64,000 bases of DNA, taken from assembly GCA_949287905.1 (NCBI GenBank), contig CASEHX010000026.1, forward strand, positions 116,569 to 180,568, given 5' to 3'. This document shows positions 41,394 through 48,632 of this stretch, piece after piece. The position numbers were made by a program, and so were the translations under genes. The notes beneath the pieces are model-generated. The model saw only the letters and a list, made by a program, of their open reading frames with translations, ran no database searches and had not been told where the DNA came from. Source of the DNA: an uncultured Olsenella sp. (GTDB taxonomy: Bacteria; Actinomycetota; Coriobacteriia; Coriobacteriales; Atopobiaceae). Position 1 is the stretch's first letter; the number at the start of each line of letters is the position of its first letter.

Positions 41394-42257
41394 TTACTCC
41401 AGGCACCAGTTGTCGTAGGAGATGCCGTCCTCGGCGTACTTCTCGCAGAGCTCGGCGACAAAGCCGTCCTCGTCCATGGCTCGCAGGGTCTCCGTGACCT
41501 TCTCGGCGGAGGCGTCGTCACCCTTCTTGAAGCCGACGGCGTAGTGCTCCTCGGAGAGGAACTCGTCGAGCTGGACGTAGGCGTCGGGCTTGGCCGCGAG
41601 CTGGTAGGCGGCGATGGAGAGGTCGCAGGCGACGGCGTCCACGGCGCCGGATTCGAGCTGCATGAAGGCGGTGTTGTAGTCGCCGATGGTCTCGAGGCTG
41701 GCGAAGGTGGCGGCGAGGTCCGCCTGCGTGGCGTCCTCGCCGGCGAGGACGTTGTAGGCGGCGGAGTCGACCTGCGTGATCACGGCCTTTCCAGCGAGGT
41801 CGTCAAAGCTCGCGATGCCCGAGTCGGCGCGCACGACGATGACCTGGCCGTTGAGCATGTACGGCTCGGAGAAGGTGTAGTCGTCCTCGCGGCCCTCCAT
41901 GGTGAAGCCGTTCCAGATGCAGTTGATGGCGCCGCTGTCGAGCATGGTGTCCTTGGCGTCCCAGTCGATGGGCTCGAGCTGGACCTCCCAGTCGTTGCGG
42001 GCGGCGACCTCCTGGGCGAGCTCGAGGTCAAAGCCAGTGTACTCGCCGTCGTCGCCAACGTAGCCGTAGGGCGGGTAGGAGGAGTCAAAGCCAACGATGA
42101 GGGTGCCGGTGTCGACGGCTCCGGTTCCGGCCTCGGCGGCGGGCTCGTCCGTGTTGCCGGTGGTGTCCGCGGGGGTGCCGCCACAGCCTGCGAGTGTTGC
42201 CACGGAGAGGGCTGCCGCGGTGAGCGAGGTGATGACGAACGACCTTCTGTTGAGCAT
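41394..42257 (-). CDS. Amino acid ABC transporter substrate-binding lipoprotein
   Basis: A 287-residue protein, ATG 42257 (GGAAGGAAGTTCCC before it). The signal peptide ends in a lipobox LAGC near residue 25. The mature part begins GTLIVGFDSSYPPYGYVGDDGEYTGFDLE, the start of the SBP_bac_3 family (polar amino acids), with FTMEGRE near 118 and GKAVITQVDSAAYN near 165. It delivers a polar amino acid to the permease. It is the first gene of the importer operon. A candidate operator lies at 42308-42335. Confidence 0.9.
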   Translation of the reverse strand: MLNRRSFVITSLTAAALSVATLAGCGGTPADTTGNTDEPAAEAGTGAVDTGTLIVGFDSSYPPYGYVGDDGEYTGFDLELAQEVAARNDWEVQLEPIDWDAKDTMLDSGAINCIWNGFTMEGREDDYTFSEPYMLNGQVIVVRADSGIASFDDLAGKAVITQVDSAAYNVLAGEDATQADLAATFASLETIGDYNTAFMQLESGAVDAVACDLSIAAYQLAAKPDAYVQLDEFLSEEHYAVGFKKGDDASAEKVTETLRAMDEDGFVAELCEKYAEDGISYDNWCLE

Positions 42258-42307
42258 GGGAACTTCCTTCCGAGAATGCTTGTCGGCTGAGCCGGTACTT
42301 TACTCTG

Positions 42308-42335
42308 CTAAAGCACGGTCGAATATACGCTTTAG
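42308..42335. promoter_or_regulatory. Candidate operator of the amino acid importer
   Basis: CTAAAGC (42308-42314) and GCTTTAG (42329-42335) form an inverted repeat around a TATATT -10 candidate read on the minus strand (42321-42326). A regulator binding here would block the importer promoter. Identity is unknown. Confidence 0.45.
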
Positions 42336-42395
42336 TCTGGTGGAGTGCAAGACGGGCATGCCCCGGTTTTCAGGGTGGTAACAGAGGACCTGTGG

Positions 42396-42401
42396 TATAG
42401 T
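42396..42401 (+). promoter_or_regulatory. Extended -10 promoter of the mntP leader
   Basis: TGGTATAGT (42393-42401) is an extended -10 element, just before the riboswitch that begins near 42409. No clear -35 box is seen. Confidence 0.45.
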
Positions 42402-42408
42402 TTCGCCG

Positions 42409-42535
42409 CACGAGGGAGTAGTGGCACGCCGTGCGGCGTGCGGCACGTCAACATGCTGGCGGAGACGCCTGGCGCGCCTTAATCAACGAGACTCGCGACA
42501 AGGGCGGAGGGTCCTTGTCGCGGGTCTTTTCTTTT
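42409..42535 (+). promoter_or_regulatory. yybP-ykoY (manganese) riboswitch with terminator
   Basis: The leader holds the conserved yybP-ykoY blocks in order: GAGGGAGTAG (42412-42421), a GGCACGCCG/CGGCGTGC stem, CGTCAACATGCTGG (42446-42459), and CAACGAGACT (42484-42493). This RNA class binds Mn2+. It is followed by an intrinsic terminator, CGCGACAAGG (42494-42503) with CCTTGTCGCG (42513-42522), then TCTTTTCTTTT. Metal binding should melt the terminator and let mntP be read. The gene is the family's usual target. Confidence 0.85.
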
Positions 42536-42555
42536 GGTGTGGGAGAGGGGACGAC

Positions 42556-43134
42556 ATGGGTATCGTGGAGCTGCTGCTCATAGCCGTGGGGCTTTCGATG
42601 GATGCGTTTGCGGTGTCAATCTGTCGGGGTCTTGGGATGAGGGCGCTCAACCTGCGAACCGCGGCGGTGCTGGCGCTCTTCTTCGGGGGCTTTCAGGCGC
42701 TCATGCCGCTTCTCGGCTGGGCGCTGGGCACGCAGTTCATGTGGCTGATCGCGCCGGTCGATCATTGGGTGGCCTTCGTGCTCCTGGCCTTCATCGGCGG
42801 AAAGATGCTCTGGGAGGCCTTTCACGAGGATGACGACGCCTGTGACTGCGAGGACACGAGTGGCGTCGACCTGCGTGAGTTTGTGGTCCTGGCGGTGGCG
42901 ACCTCGATTGACGCGCTTGCCGCGGGCATCTCATTTGCGGCGCTTTCCGTGGACATCGCTCCGACGGTGGCGCTCATCGGCGTCATCACCTTTGCGCTCT
43001 CGTTTGCGGGCGTGGCGGTCGGCCACTTCTTTGGGGCGCGCTACGAGAAGCCGGCGAGCGTCGTGGGCGGCGTGGTTCTAATTTTGATTGGCCTTAAGGT
43101 GCTCCTGGAGCACCTGGGGGTGCTCGTTCTGTAG
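42556..43134 (+). CDS. mntP: Manganese efflux pump MntP
   Basis: A 192-residue membrane protein; ATG 42556 follows GTGGGAGAGGGGACGAC, and the longer frame to 42421 is the riboswitch. It has six hydrophobic segments and the DUF204/MntP motifs: GLSMDAFAVSICRGLG (about 13-28) with an acidic Asp, and SIDALAAGISFA (about 119-130), the second copy of the internal repeat. MntP exports excess Mn2+ in exchange for protons. The DDDACDCEDTSG loop is acidic. Riboswitch control fits its role. Confidence 0.9.
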   Translation: MGIVELLLIAVGLSMDAFAVSICRGLGMRALNLRTAAVLALFFGGFQALMPLLGWALGTQFMWLIAPVDHWVAFVLLAFIGGKMLWEAFHEDDDACDCEDTSGVDLREFVVLAVATSIDALAAGISFAALSVDIAPTVALIGVITFALSFAGVAVGHFFGARYEKPASVVGGVVLILIGLKVLLEHLGVLVL

Positions 43135-43171
43135 TCTGAGGCAGCCGATGGGCTTTCCGGTGGCAGAAATC

Positions 43172-43340
43172 GCCTCGTTTGTGTGGCTAAAGCGAGGCCG
43201 AGGAACTAAATCCCGCTCGTCGGCTCATATTTGCCCAGTTCGAACATACATAAAGAATCAAAAGACATGCCCTAGCCTGAGGTGAGCCACACAAACGAGG
43301 CAAAAAGTGACACTGGAAGGGCGAAATACTGCCTCGAGGC
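43172..43340. repeat. Long inverted-repeat element, AAAAAGTGACACTGG type
   Basis: Arms GCCTCGTTTGTGTGGCT (43172-43188) and 43285-43301 match at 17 of 17. The right arm runs on into AAAAAGTGACACTGG (43302-43316) and GCGAAATACTGCCTCG (about 43322-43337), which are nearly identical with the element at 26676-26839. It lies between mntP and the convergent engB gene. Confidence 0.75.
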
Positions 43341-43351
43341 CGCGGCATACC

Positions 43352-43939
43352 CTAGAGGCACGCCTCGGCGATGCGACGGCGAAGCTCGTCGATGCCCAAG
43401 CCCGTCTCTGACGACGTGACGATCAGCTGGTCGCGCGAGATTCCCAGTTGACGTGCGATGGTCGCCGCCTGCTGGGCCTGCTTTGAGCGTCCGAGCTTGT
43501 CGGCCTTGGTGAGCGCCACCACAAAGGGCAGCTCGCTCTCCTGGAGAAAGCCGACCATCTCGTGGTCCAGGCGCTGCGCGTCATGGCGGATGTCCACGAG
43601 CGCGATCACGAGGTTGAAGCTGCGCTCCTGGGCAAAGTAGCCAGAGATGAGGTCGGCCCAGCGCTGCTTCTCCTTCTGCGAGACCTTGGCAAAGCCGTAT
43701 CCCGGCAGGTCAACAAAGCGAATGCCGTCAACCTCAAAGAAGTTGATGTTGGCGGTCTTTCCGGGGGTGGCGGACACCTTCACGAGACCCTTGCGCCCGA
43801 AGAGCTTGTTGAGCAGCGAGGACTTGCCCACGTTAGAGCGTCCGGCCACGGCGACCTCGGGCGTGGTGGATGCGGGAAGCTGCGCCACGGTACCGTACGA
43901 GGCCTCAAAGCGCGCGGTCTGATAGTTGATGCCTGCCAT
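43352..43939 (-). CDS. engB: Ribosome biogenesis GTPase EngB (YsxC)
   Basis: A 195-residue protein; ATG 43939 follows CAGGGAGACAAC. GTP motifs: G1 AGRSNVGKSSLLN (about 33-45), G2 SATPGKTANI (about 58-67), G3 VDLPGYGFA (about 76-84), G4 TKADKLGRS and G5 SSETGLG. EngB is an essential GTPase in 50S subunit assembly. The minus-strand TATACA(AT) -10 candidate lies at 43970-43975. An inverted-repeat element follows at 43978-44055. Confidence 0.95.
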   Translation of the reverse strand: MAGINYQTARFEASYGTVAQLPASTTPEVAVAGRSNVGKSSLLNKLFGRKGLVKVSATPGKTANINFFEVDGIRFVDLPGYGFAKVSQKEKQRWADLISGYFAQERSFNLVIALVDIRHDAQRLDHEMVGFLQESELPFVVALTKADKLGRSKQAQQAATIARQLGISRDQLIVTSSETGLGIDELRRRIAEACL

Positions 43940-43977
43940 GTTGTCTCCCTGAGAGTCGCGGACCCACATTGTATAGG

Positions 43978-44055
43978 GCGCTCGTGCAAAAGTCAGGGCC
44001 TTGCCGGTGTTTTCCCAGTTGGGCATTTCCGAAAGCATGACTTTTGCACGAGCGC
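43978..44055. repeat. 18-bp inverted-repeat element with TTTTCCCAGTTG core
   Basis: GCGCTCGTGCAAAAGTCA (43978-43995) and 44038-44055 match at 18 of 18. The 42-base interior contains GTTTTCCCAGTTG (44009-44021), the core also seen at 26750-26762 and, diverged, at 19465-19485. It lies next to the engB promoter. Confidence 0.75.
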
Positions 44056-44113
44056 GCAAGGGTGGGTCGCGGATGAGGGGCGCCCGGGGACGGGCGGAGG
44101 CGCGAGAAGGACA

Positions 44114-45781
44114 CTAGCCCGTGAGGCCTCCCACCACCGAGGCGAGCGCGATCACCACGCCGACGATCGACTCGCCGCCGAGTACGCCGGACGCCACGAC
44201 GACGCCCTTCTCCTCGGAGTCCTCCACGCCGCGCGCCGCGCAGACGCGCTCGTAAACCCACCGCACGCCCGCGCCGAGCGCCGCGGTGAGCGACATGTAG
44301 AACGGCAGGTAGACGCCCAGACCAAACATCATCGCGGGCAGCCCGGCCCAGTAGAGCACGATGCCGCCCAGAAGCCCGATCACAAAGCCCGGCACGCTCG
44401 GGATGCCGGAGACCATCGTCGCCACCACGCTCGCCTGCGCGGAGACGAACATCTGCCCCGACCCAAAGGCGCCCGGCCCGTACGCGGAGAACAGCGTGAC
44501 CAGCACGGCCACGGCAACCACGGTGCCCAGCAGCGCGCCGATGGCCTGGCCCACCCACATGGCGCGCGGGCTCGTGCCGATGATGGCGCCGGTCTTGAAG
44601 TCGCTCATGACGTCGCCGGCCAGACCGCACGCCACGGCCACCACGCCGGCAACGTAGAAGAGCTGCACCTGGCTCGCGTTGGAGAACGCCGCCACGGCCA
44701 GAAGCACGATGAGGCCGAAGATCTCCATCGGGTCGATGCCCGTCTGGCCCACGGACTGAGCGCTCATGATCGTGGTCACGAAGGCGAGAAGCACCACGAC
44801 CACGGCAACGACCGGTCCCAGCCCGAGCCCGATGCACACGAGCAGCGCCGCGGCGGCCACCATGAGGGCGAGCGTCCCGCGCTCGAGGCGGCTCCAGCCG
44901 GAGGTCGCCGCCGCGCCCGCCCCCTCGTCCTTTTCGCCCGGCGTGCGGCGTCCGCGCAGCATTCGCGCCGCGTGGGGCAGGATGTCCTTGAGCACCACGC
45001 CCACGCCGGAGCCCATCATGATGCCCATGCCCAGGCTGGAGACGATGCCCTGGGCAGTCGCCACGTCCCAGAGGCCCGCGGCGCTCCCGCCCGTGATGAT
45101 GCCGAAGTTGCCCACGAGCGCGCCGAGGAACCAGAACGCCACGGCAAAGCCGCCCACGAGAAAGCCCACGGAGAGCATCTGCGGGGAGTTGTAGATCGCA
45201 AAGCTCACGCCGGGAATGGGGAGCTGCGCCACGAGCGCGGGCATCCAGCCCAGGGCGTCGCGGGCCACGCACCACAGGCCCGCCAGGCCCATGGAGCCAA
45301 AGAGCCGCCTGCCGGTGACGCCGCCGGTCTTGGTGGCCATGAGGGTCTCGGCCGCGGCGGTGCCGATGGGGTACTCGAGGTCGGACTCGTCGACAAAGCG
45401 CCTGCGGATCGCCGCGGTGCACACGAGACCGAGCAGCGTGCCGGAGAGCGCCACGACGAGCATCTCGACCCAGCCGACCTCGTCGGCGAGGCCGAGCATC
45501 CAGATGCCGGGGATGGTGAAGGCAAGGCCGCCGGCCACCATGGAGCCGGCCGACATCACGATCTGCGTGACGTTGGCCTCGTTGAGGCTGCGGCGCCCGA
45601 AGGCCCGCAGCAGAAACAGCGCGACGATGGAGGTGAAGATGGTCGGCCACGGTAGCGCGCCCATCTTGAGGGCGGTGTAGACCGAGGACGCCGTGATGAT
45701 GACGCAGCCGACGCACCCGATGACAATGCCAACGGGGCTCAGCTGCCCGCGCCACGAGGCGCGCGAGCCACTCTTGCTCAT
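44114..45781 (-). CDS. OPT family oligopeptide transporter
   Basis: A 555-residue membrane protein starting at ATG 45781, with about 14 hydrophobic segments. It fits the oligopeptide transporter (OPT) superfamily: GMKALPWPTIFTS-type start of TM2 (KMGALPWPTIFTS), NEANVTQIVMSAGSMVAGGLAFTIPG (about 67-92), DLEYPIGTAAAETL, and the FISGPQLLSVG-like NSPQMLSVGFLVGGFAVAF segment. These proteins import oligopeptides or metal-chelate complexes by proton coupling. The substrate is unknown. No binding-protein gene is nearby. Confidence 0.85.
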   Translation of the reverse strand: MSKSGSRASWRGQLSPVGIVIGCVGCVIITASSVYTALKMGALPWPTIFTSIVALFLLRAFGRRSLNEANVTQIVMSAGSMVAGGLAFTIPGIWMLGLADEVGWVEMLVVALSGTLLGLVCTAAIRRRFVDESDLEYPIGTAAAETLMATKTGGVTGRRLFGSMGLAGLWCVARDALGWMPALVAQLPIPGVSFAIYNSPQMLSVGFLVGGFAVAFWFLGALVGNFGIITGGSAAGLWDVATAQGIVSSLGMGIMMGSGVGVVLKDILPHAARMLRGRRTPGEKDEGAGAAATSGWSRLERGTLALMVAAAALLVCIGLGLGPVVAVVVVLLAFVTTIMSAQSVGQTGIDPMEIFGLIVLLAVAAFSNASQVQLFYVAGVVAVACGLAGDVMSDFKTGAIIGTSPRAMWVGQAIGALLGTVVAVAVLVTLFSAYGPGAFGSGQMFVSAQASVVATMVSGIPSVPGFVIGLLGGIVLYWAGLPAMMFGLGVYLPFYMSLTAALGAGVRWVYERVCAARGVEDSEEKGVVVASGVLGGESIVGVVIALASVVGGLTG

Positions 45782-45850
45782 ATGTGCTCCTTCGAATATC
45801 CGCTCCCCCTCATGGGGAGTCGGGTTTCTGCGGACTGATACAGTATAGAG

Positions 45851-45885
45851 GTGCCAAAAGGGGACTGGCCCTTTCTGACCGATTT
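45851..45885. repeat. Short REP-like element
   Basis: CCAAAAGGGGACTGGCCC (45853-45870) shares the AAAAGGGGACTG core with the palindrome at 35255-35291. The right arm is diverged. It is just upstream of the coaX ribosome binding site. Confidence 0.4.
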
Positions 45886-45898
45886 TTTTGGAGGGCAG

Positions 45899-46702
45899 AT
45901 GACGGTGTCACAGGGCGAGAAGGACCGGGGCGAGAAGAGCCTGCTTGCCGTTGACGTTGGCAACACCACGACCCGCCTGGGGGTCTTCTCCGGCGGCGAG
46001 CTCGCCGGAACGTGGGAACTCACCACGCCCGAGCGACTGACCGTGGACGAGGCTCGTCTCGCCGTGACCCAGGCGCTCCCGCTCATGTGTGACGCCTCTC
46101 CCGCAGACGCCATCCTGGCGTGCGTGGTTCCCTCGCTCGCCGACGTGTGGCGCCGTGCGCTCGCCGCCTGCTGTCCCGGTCGAACCTACGTGGTGGGGCC
46201 CGGCCTCAAAAGCGGCGTTCGCATGCGCTACGACGACCCCTCCGAGGTGGGCGCCGACCGCGTGGCCGACGTGGTGGCGGCCCGCGCGGACTACGGTGCC
46301 CCGGTGGTGGTCGTCGACCTGGGCACCACGACGAACTTCGAGGTCGTTGACGCGGACGGCGCCTTTGCGGGCGGCATCATCGCGCCGGGCGTGGCGCTGG
46401 GAGCGCGTTCGCTCGCCGCGGCCGCGGCACGCCTTCCCATGATCGAGCTGCGGGCGCCCTCCTCCGTGATCGGGCGCAACACGCGCGCGGCAATGCAGTC
46501 GGGCGTGGTCCTCGGAGAGGTGGCGCGCATCGACGGCCTTCTCGACGCCATCGCCGGGGAGCTGGGGGTCGATGCCCCGGTCGTCGTCACCGGCGAGGGT
46601 GCCGCGGCCATGGTCGCGCTCCTGCGTCACGAGGCCCGCGCTGACGACACGCTCACGCTCCGCGGCCTCTGGGACATCTGGCGACTCAACGCCCGCGCGT
46701 AG
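45899..46702 (+). CDS. coaX: Type III pantothenate kinase (CoaX)
   Basis: A 267-residue protein; ATG 45899 has TTGGAGGGCAG before it, so the longer frame (45851) is unlikely. It has the ASKHA fold motifs: AVDVGNTTTRLGVF (about 17-30), EVGADRVADV (about 116-125, the loop for pantothenate), and VVDLGTTTNFEVV (about 137-149) with GGIIAPG near 158. CoaX phosphorylates pantothenate, the first step of coenzyme A synthesis, and needs a monovalent cation. Its 3' end is convergent with the serine-hydrolase gene. Confidence 0.9.
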   Translation: MTVSQGEKDRGEKSLLAVDVGNTTTRLGVFSGGELAGTWELTTPERLTVDEARLAVTQALPLMCDASPADAILACVVPSLADVWRRALAACCPGRTYVVGPGLKSGVRMRYDDPSEVGADRVADVVAARADYGAPVVVVDLGTTTNFEVVDADGAFAGGIIAPGVALGARSLAAAAARLPMIELRAPSSVIGRNTRAAMQSGVVLGEVARIDGLLDAIAGELGVDAPVVVTGEGAAAMVALLRHEARADDTLTLRGLWDIWRLNARA

Positions 46703-46736
46703 CGCGTCGCATCTGTCCCTCGCGGTCGCGCCGTCC

Positions 46737-47747
46737 CTACTCCTCGTAGTACGCCACGTCGTCGCCGCACATCTTCGTGTGCGCGGCGTCCAGGGCACGG
46801 ATGAGCGGCTTGATGGACTCGAGGTCCGAGCTCACGTCCGTCAGGATCACCATGGCGTAGGGGCCCGTCTCGGAGTCGATCACGCCGGCGTCGTTGGTGG
46901 CGGGGATGTCGTACTCGTCGAGGGGGTACCAGCCGGGCTTGCTCCACACGTCGCAGGTGTCGCGCAGCTCCTCGCCGATGGGGGAGCTGGTGGTGCGGGA
47001 GAGATAGCCCGCAAGCTCGCTTGCGCCCGCCGAGTCGGACGTCATGAAGCGCCAGAACTCCTCCCAGACGGCGGCAAGCGCGTTGGCCGAGACGTCGGGG
47101 TAGAGCTGCTGCGCGCGGTAGGGGTCGAGGCTGATGCCGCCCACGCGGCCGAGCCACGCCTCAAACCCCGAGAGCCCATAGGCGAAGTAGAGGTTGCGGT
47201 AGGAGTCGTTGGACGAGTTGACGAGCGCGTCCTCGACGGTGGCGGACATTCCCCCCGACCCGCCGTTCGCCTCGTAGAGATAGAGGCAGTACGCCGCCTT
47301 GATGCTGCTCGCGGGGTACATGAGCTCGTCTGCGTTGAGCCAGAGGCCGCGGCGCGTCTCGAGGTCCACGAGCGCCACGCAGACGGTGTTGCCGCTGGCG
47401 GAGAGCTTTGCAACCGCACTCTCCACGTCGGCGAGCTCCTGCGTCTGGAGAAACGCGTCGGGCGCTGTGACGGTGAAGCCGCCCTCCGTGGTCGTGGTGA
47501 AGACGGGGGCCTCGGCCATGGTGACGGGGGTTCCGGCGGGCTCCTCGACGGAGTTCTCGGGAGCGGCCTCCTCGCCGCTCTTGTCGCCCTCGCCCTCGGC
47601 TTCGGCCATCTTGTCGCTGGTCGTTCGCTCGACGTTCTCGGCCTGCTCCGGCATGGGTAGGCTGCCGCCCGTCAGTACCCTGGCAGCGGCGACGCCCGCG
47701 GCAAGAAGCGCGAGGACGGCGAGAATGACGACCACCCGTTTCTTCAT
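46737..47747 (-). CDS. Class A beta-lactamase-fold serine hydrolase, membrane-anchored
   Basis: A 336-residue protein; ATG 47747 follows GATGGGAGGTCAC, and the frame to 48683 is spurious. A signal anchor is at about 4-23, with an acidic linker from about 35 to 75. The SxxK active site is PASSIKA (about 145-151, Ser147 and Lys150), an SxN-like VNSSNDS lies near 172, and a KTG-like SKPGW near 275. The class A fold often hydrolyses peptides or beta-lactams, but no drug specificity can be read here. Its 5' region faces the TetR gene across the 47748-47954 gap with the repeat at 47783-47844. Confidence 0.75.
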   Translation of the reverse strand: MKKRVVVILAVLALLAAGVAAARVLTGGSLPMPEQAENVERTTSDKMAEAEGEGDKSGEEAAPENSVEEPAGTPVTMAEAPVFTTTTEGGFTVTAPDAFLQTQELADVESAVAKLSASGNTVCVALVDLETRRGLWLNADELMYPASSIKAAYCLYLYEANGGSGGMSATVEDALVNSSNDSYRNLYFAYGLSGFEAWLGRVGGISLDPYRAQQLYPDVSANALAAVWEEFWRFMTSDSAGASELAGYLSRTTSSPIGEELRDTCDVWSKPGWYPLDEYDIPATNDAGVIDSETGPYAMVILTDVSSDLESIKPLIRALDAAHTKMCGDDVAYYEE

Positions 47748-47782
47748 GTGACCTCCCATCAACACCATTGTGGCACGAAAAA

Positions 47783-47844
47783 CGTGACAAAGGGGTCGTA
47801 GCCGAACGTCACACGTGACAAAGGGGTCGTAGCCGAGTGTCACA
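47783..47844. repeat. Tandem 31-bp direct repeat
   Basis: CGTGACAAAGGGGTCGTAGC starts the unit 47783-47813, repeated at 47814-47844 with 2 changes in 31. Each unit begins GTGAC and ends GTCAC, so each is also an imperfect inverted repeat. The core TGACAAAGGGGTCGTAGC is shared with 39720-39786. Confidence 0.85.
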
Positions 47845-47901
47845 TTGCCAGGGGGCACGCCGCGCGTAACGCCATGTAGATGTTGTGCGAGCCTCAGTTT
47901 C

Positions 47902-47916
47902 TGCACAGGTTGTGCA
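47902..47916. promoter_or_regulatory. Candidate TetR autoregulatory operator
   Basis: TGCACAGGTTGTGCA is a 6-bp inverted repeat with a GGT spacer. A second GTTGTGC copy lies at 47882-47888. It is 38 bases before the ATG at 47955, and AATACT at 47916-47921 is a possible -10 box beside it. Confidence 0.5.
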
Positions 47917-47954
47917 ATACTACGCACGCTGTGAAGGAACGTGGAAAGGCATCC

Positions 47955-48632
47955 ATGCAGGAATGCGTTCTCAGCACCGATAGGCGCAGCGTCCGCACCC
48001 GCCGGGCCCTGCGCGCCGCGCTCGCGCGAGAGATCGACGCCACCGGCGACCTCTCCCGCGTCACCGTGACCGCGGTCACCGAGCGCGCCGGCGTCACGCG
48101 CCGCACGTTCTACTCCCACTTCAAGGACATCCCCGACCTCGTGCGCCAGATCGAGGAGGACACCCTCGTCGACCTGCGGGTCCCGCTCACCCGTCTTGCC
48201 GCATGCCATCTGGACGAGCTGCGCGCCGCGCTCGACCACGGGCGCCCCGCTCCTGGCGCCGAGGAGCTCCTGCGCTGCGTGCGCGAGCGCGGGGACTACC
48301 TTCGCCCGCTCCTGGGCGAGGGCGGCGACCCGGCCTTCGCCGAGCGCATCAAGGCGCTCGTGTACGAGGTCGTGGGCGTGCGCGCCCTCGAGGGCCTGGA
48401 CCTGCGCGCCCTGGGCCCGCTCTTTGACTACTACCTCACCTTCTGCATCTCCGCCGAGGTCGGCGTGCTCTTGCGCTGGCTCGACGGCGGCATGGAGGAG
48501 AGCATCCATACGATGGCCTGCCTCATGACCGCGCTCATGTTCGTGCGTCCGGGCGACCTCTACGACAACCCCATCGACCTCGATATTCCCAGTTTCGCCG
48601 TTGCTGCGATGTGCCCCGAGGAGGACAACTGA
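47955..48632 (+). CDS. TetR-family regulator upstream of the activase gene
   Basis: A 225-residue protein; ATG 47955 follows GTGGAAAGGCATCC, later than the frame start. The N-terminal HTH is LSRVTVTAVTERAGVTRRTFYSHFKDIPDL (about 33-62). Its stop overlaps the ATG of the following gene (ATGA at 48630-48634), so it is translationally coupled. Coupling makes it the natural local regulator of the activase operon. A candidate operator lies at 47902-47916. Confidence 0.8.
   Translation: MQECVLSTDRRSVRTRRALRAALAREIDATGDLSRVTVTAVTERAGVTRRTFYSHFKDIPDLVRQIEEDTLVDLRVPLTRLAACHLDELRAALDHGRPAPGAEELLRCVRERGDYLRPLLGEGGDPAFAERIKALVYEVVGVRALEGLDLRALGPLFDYYLTFCISAEVGVLLRWLDGGMEESIHTMACLMTALMFVRPGDLYDNPIDLDIPSFAVAAMCPEEDN

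Noticed and set aside
43562..45655. A 697-residue plus-strand frame antisense to the engB and OPT genes
   Set aside because: It spans two convergent or divergent genes and has the His/Arg-rich pattern of a codon shadow.
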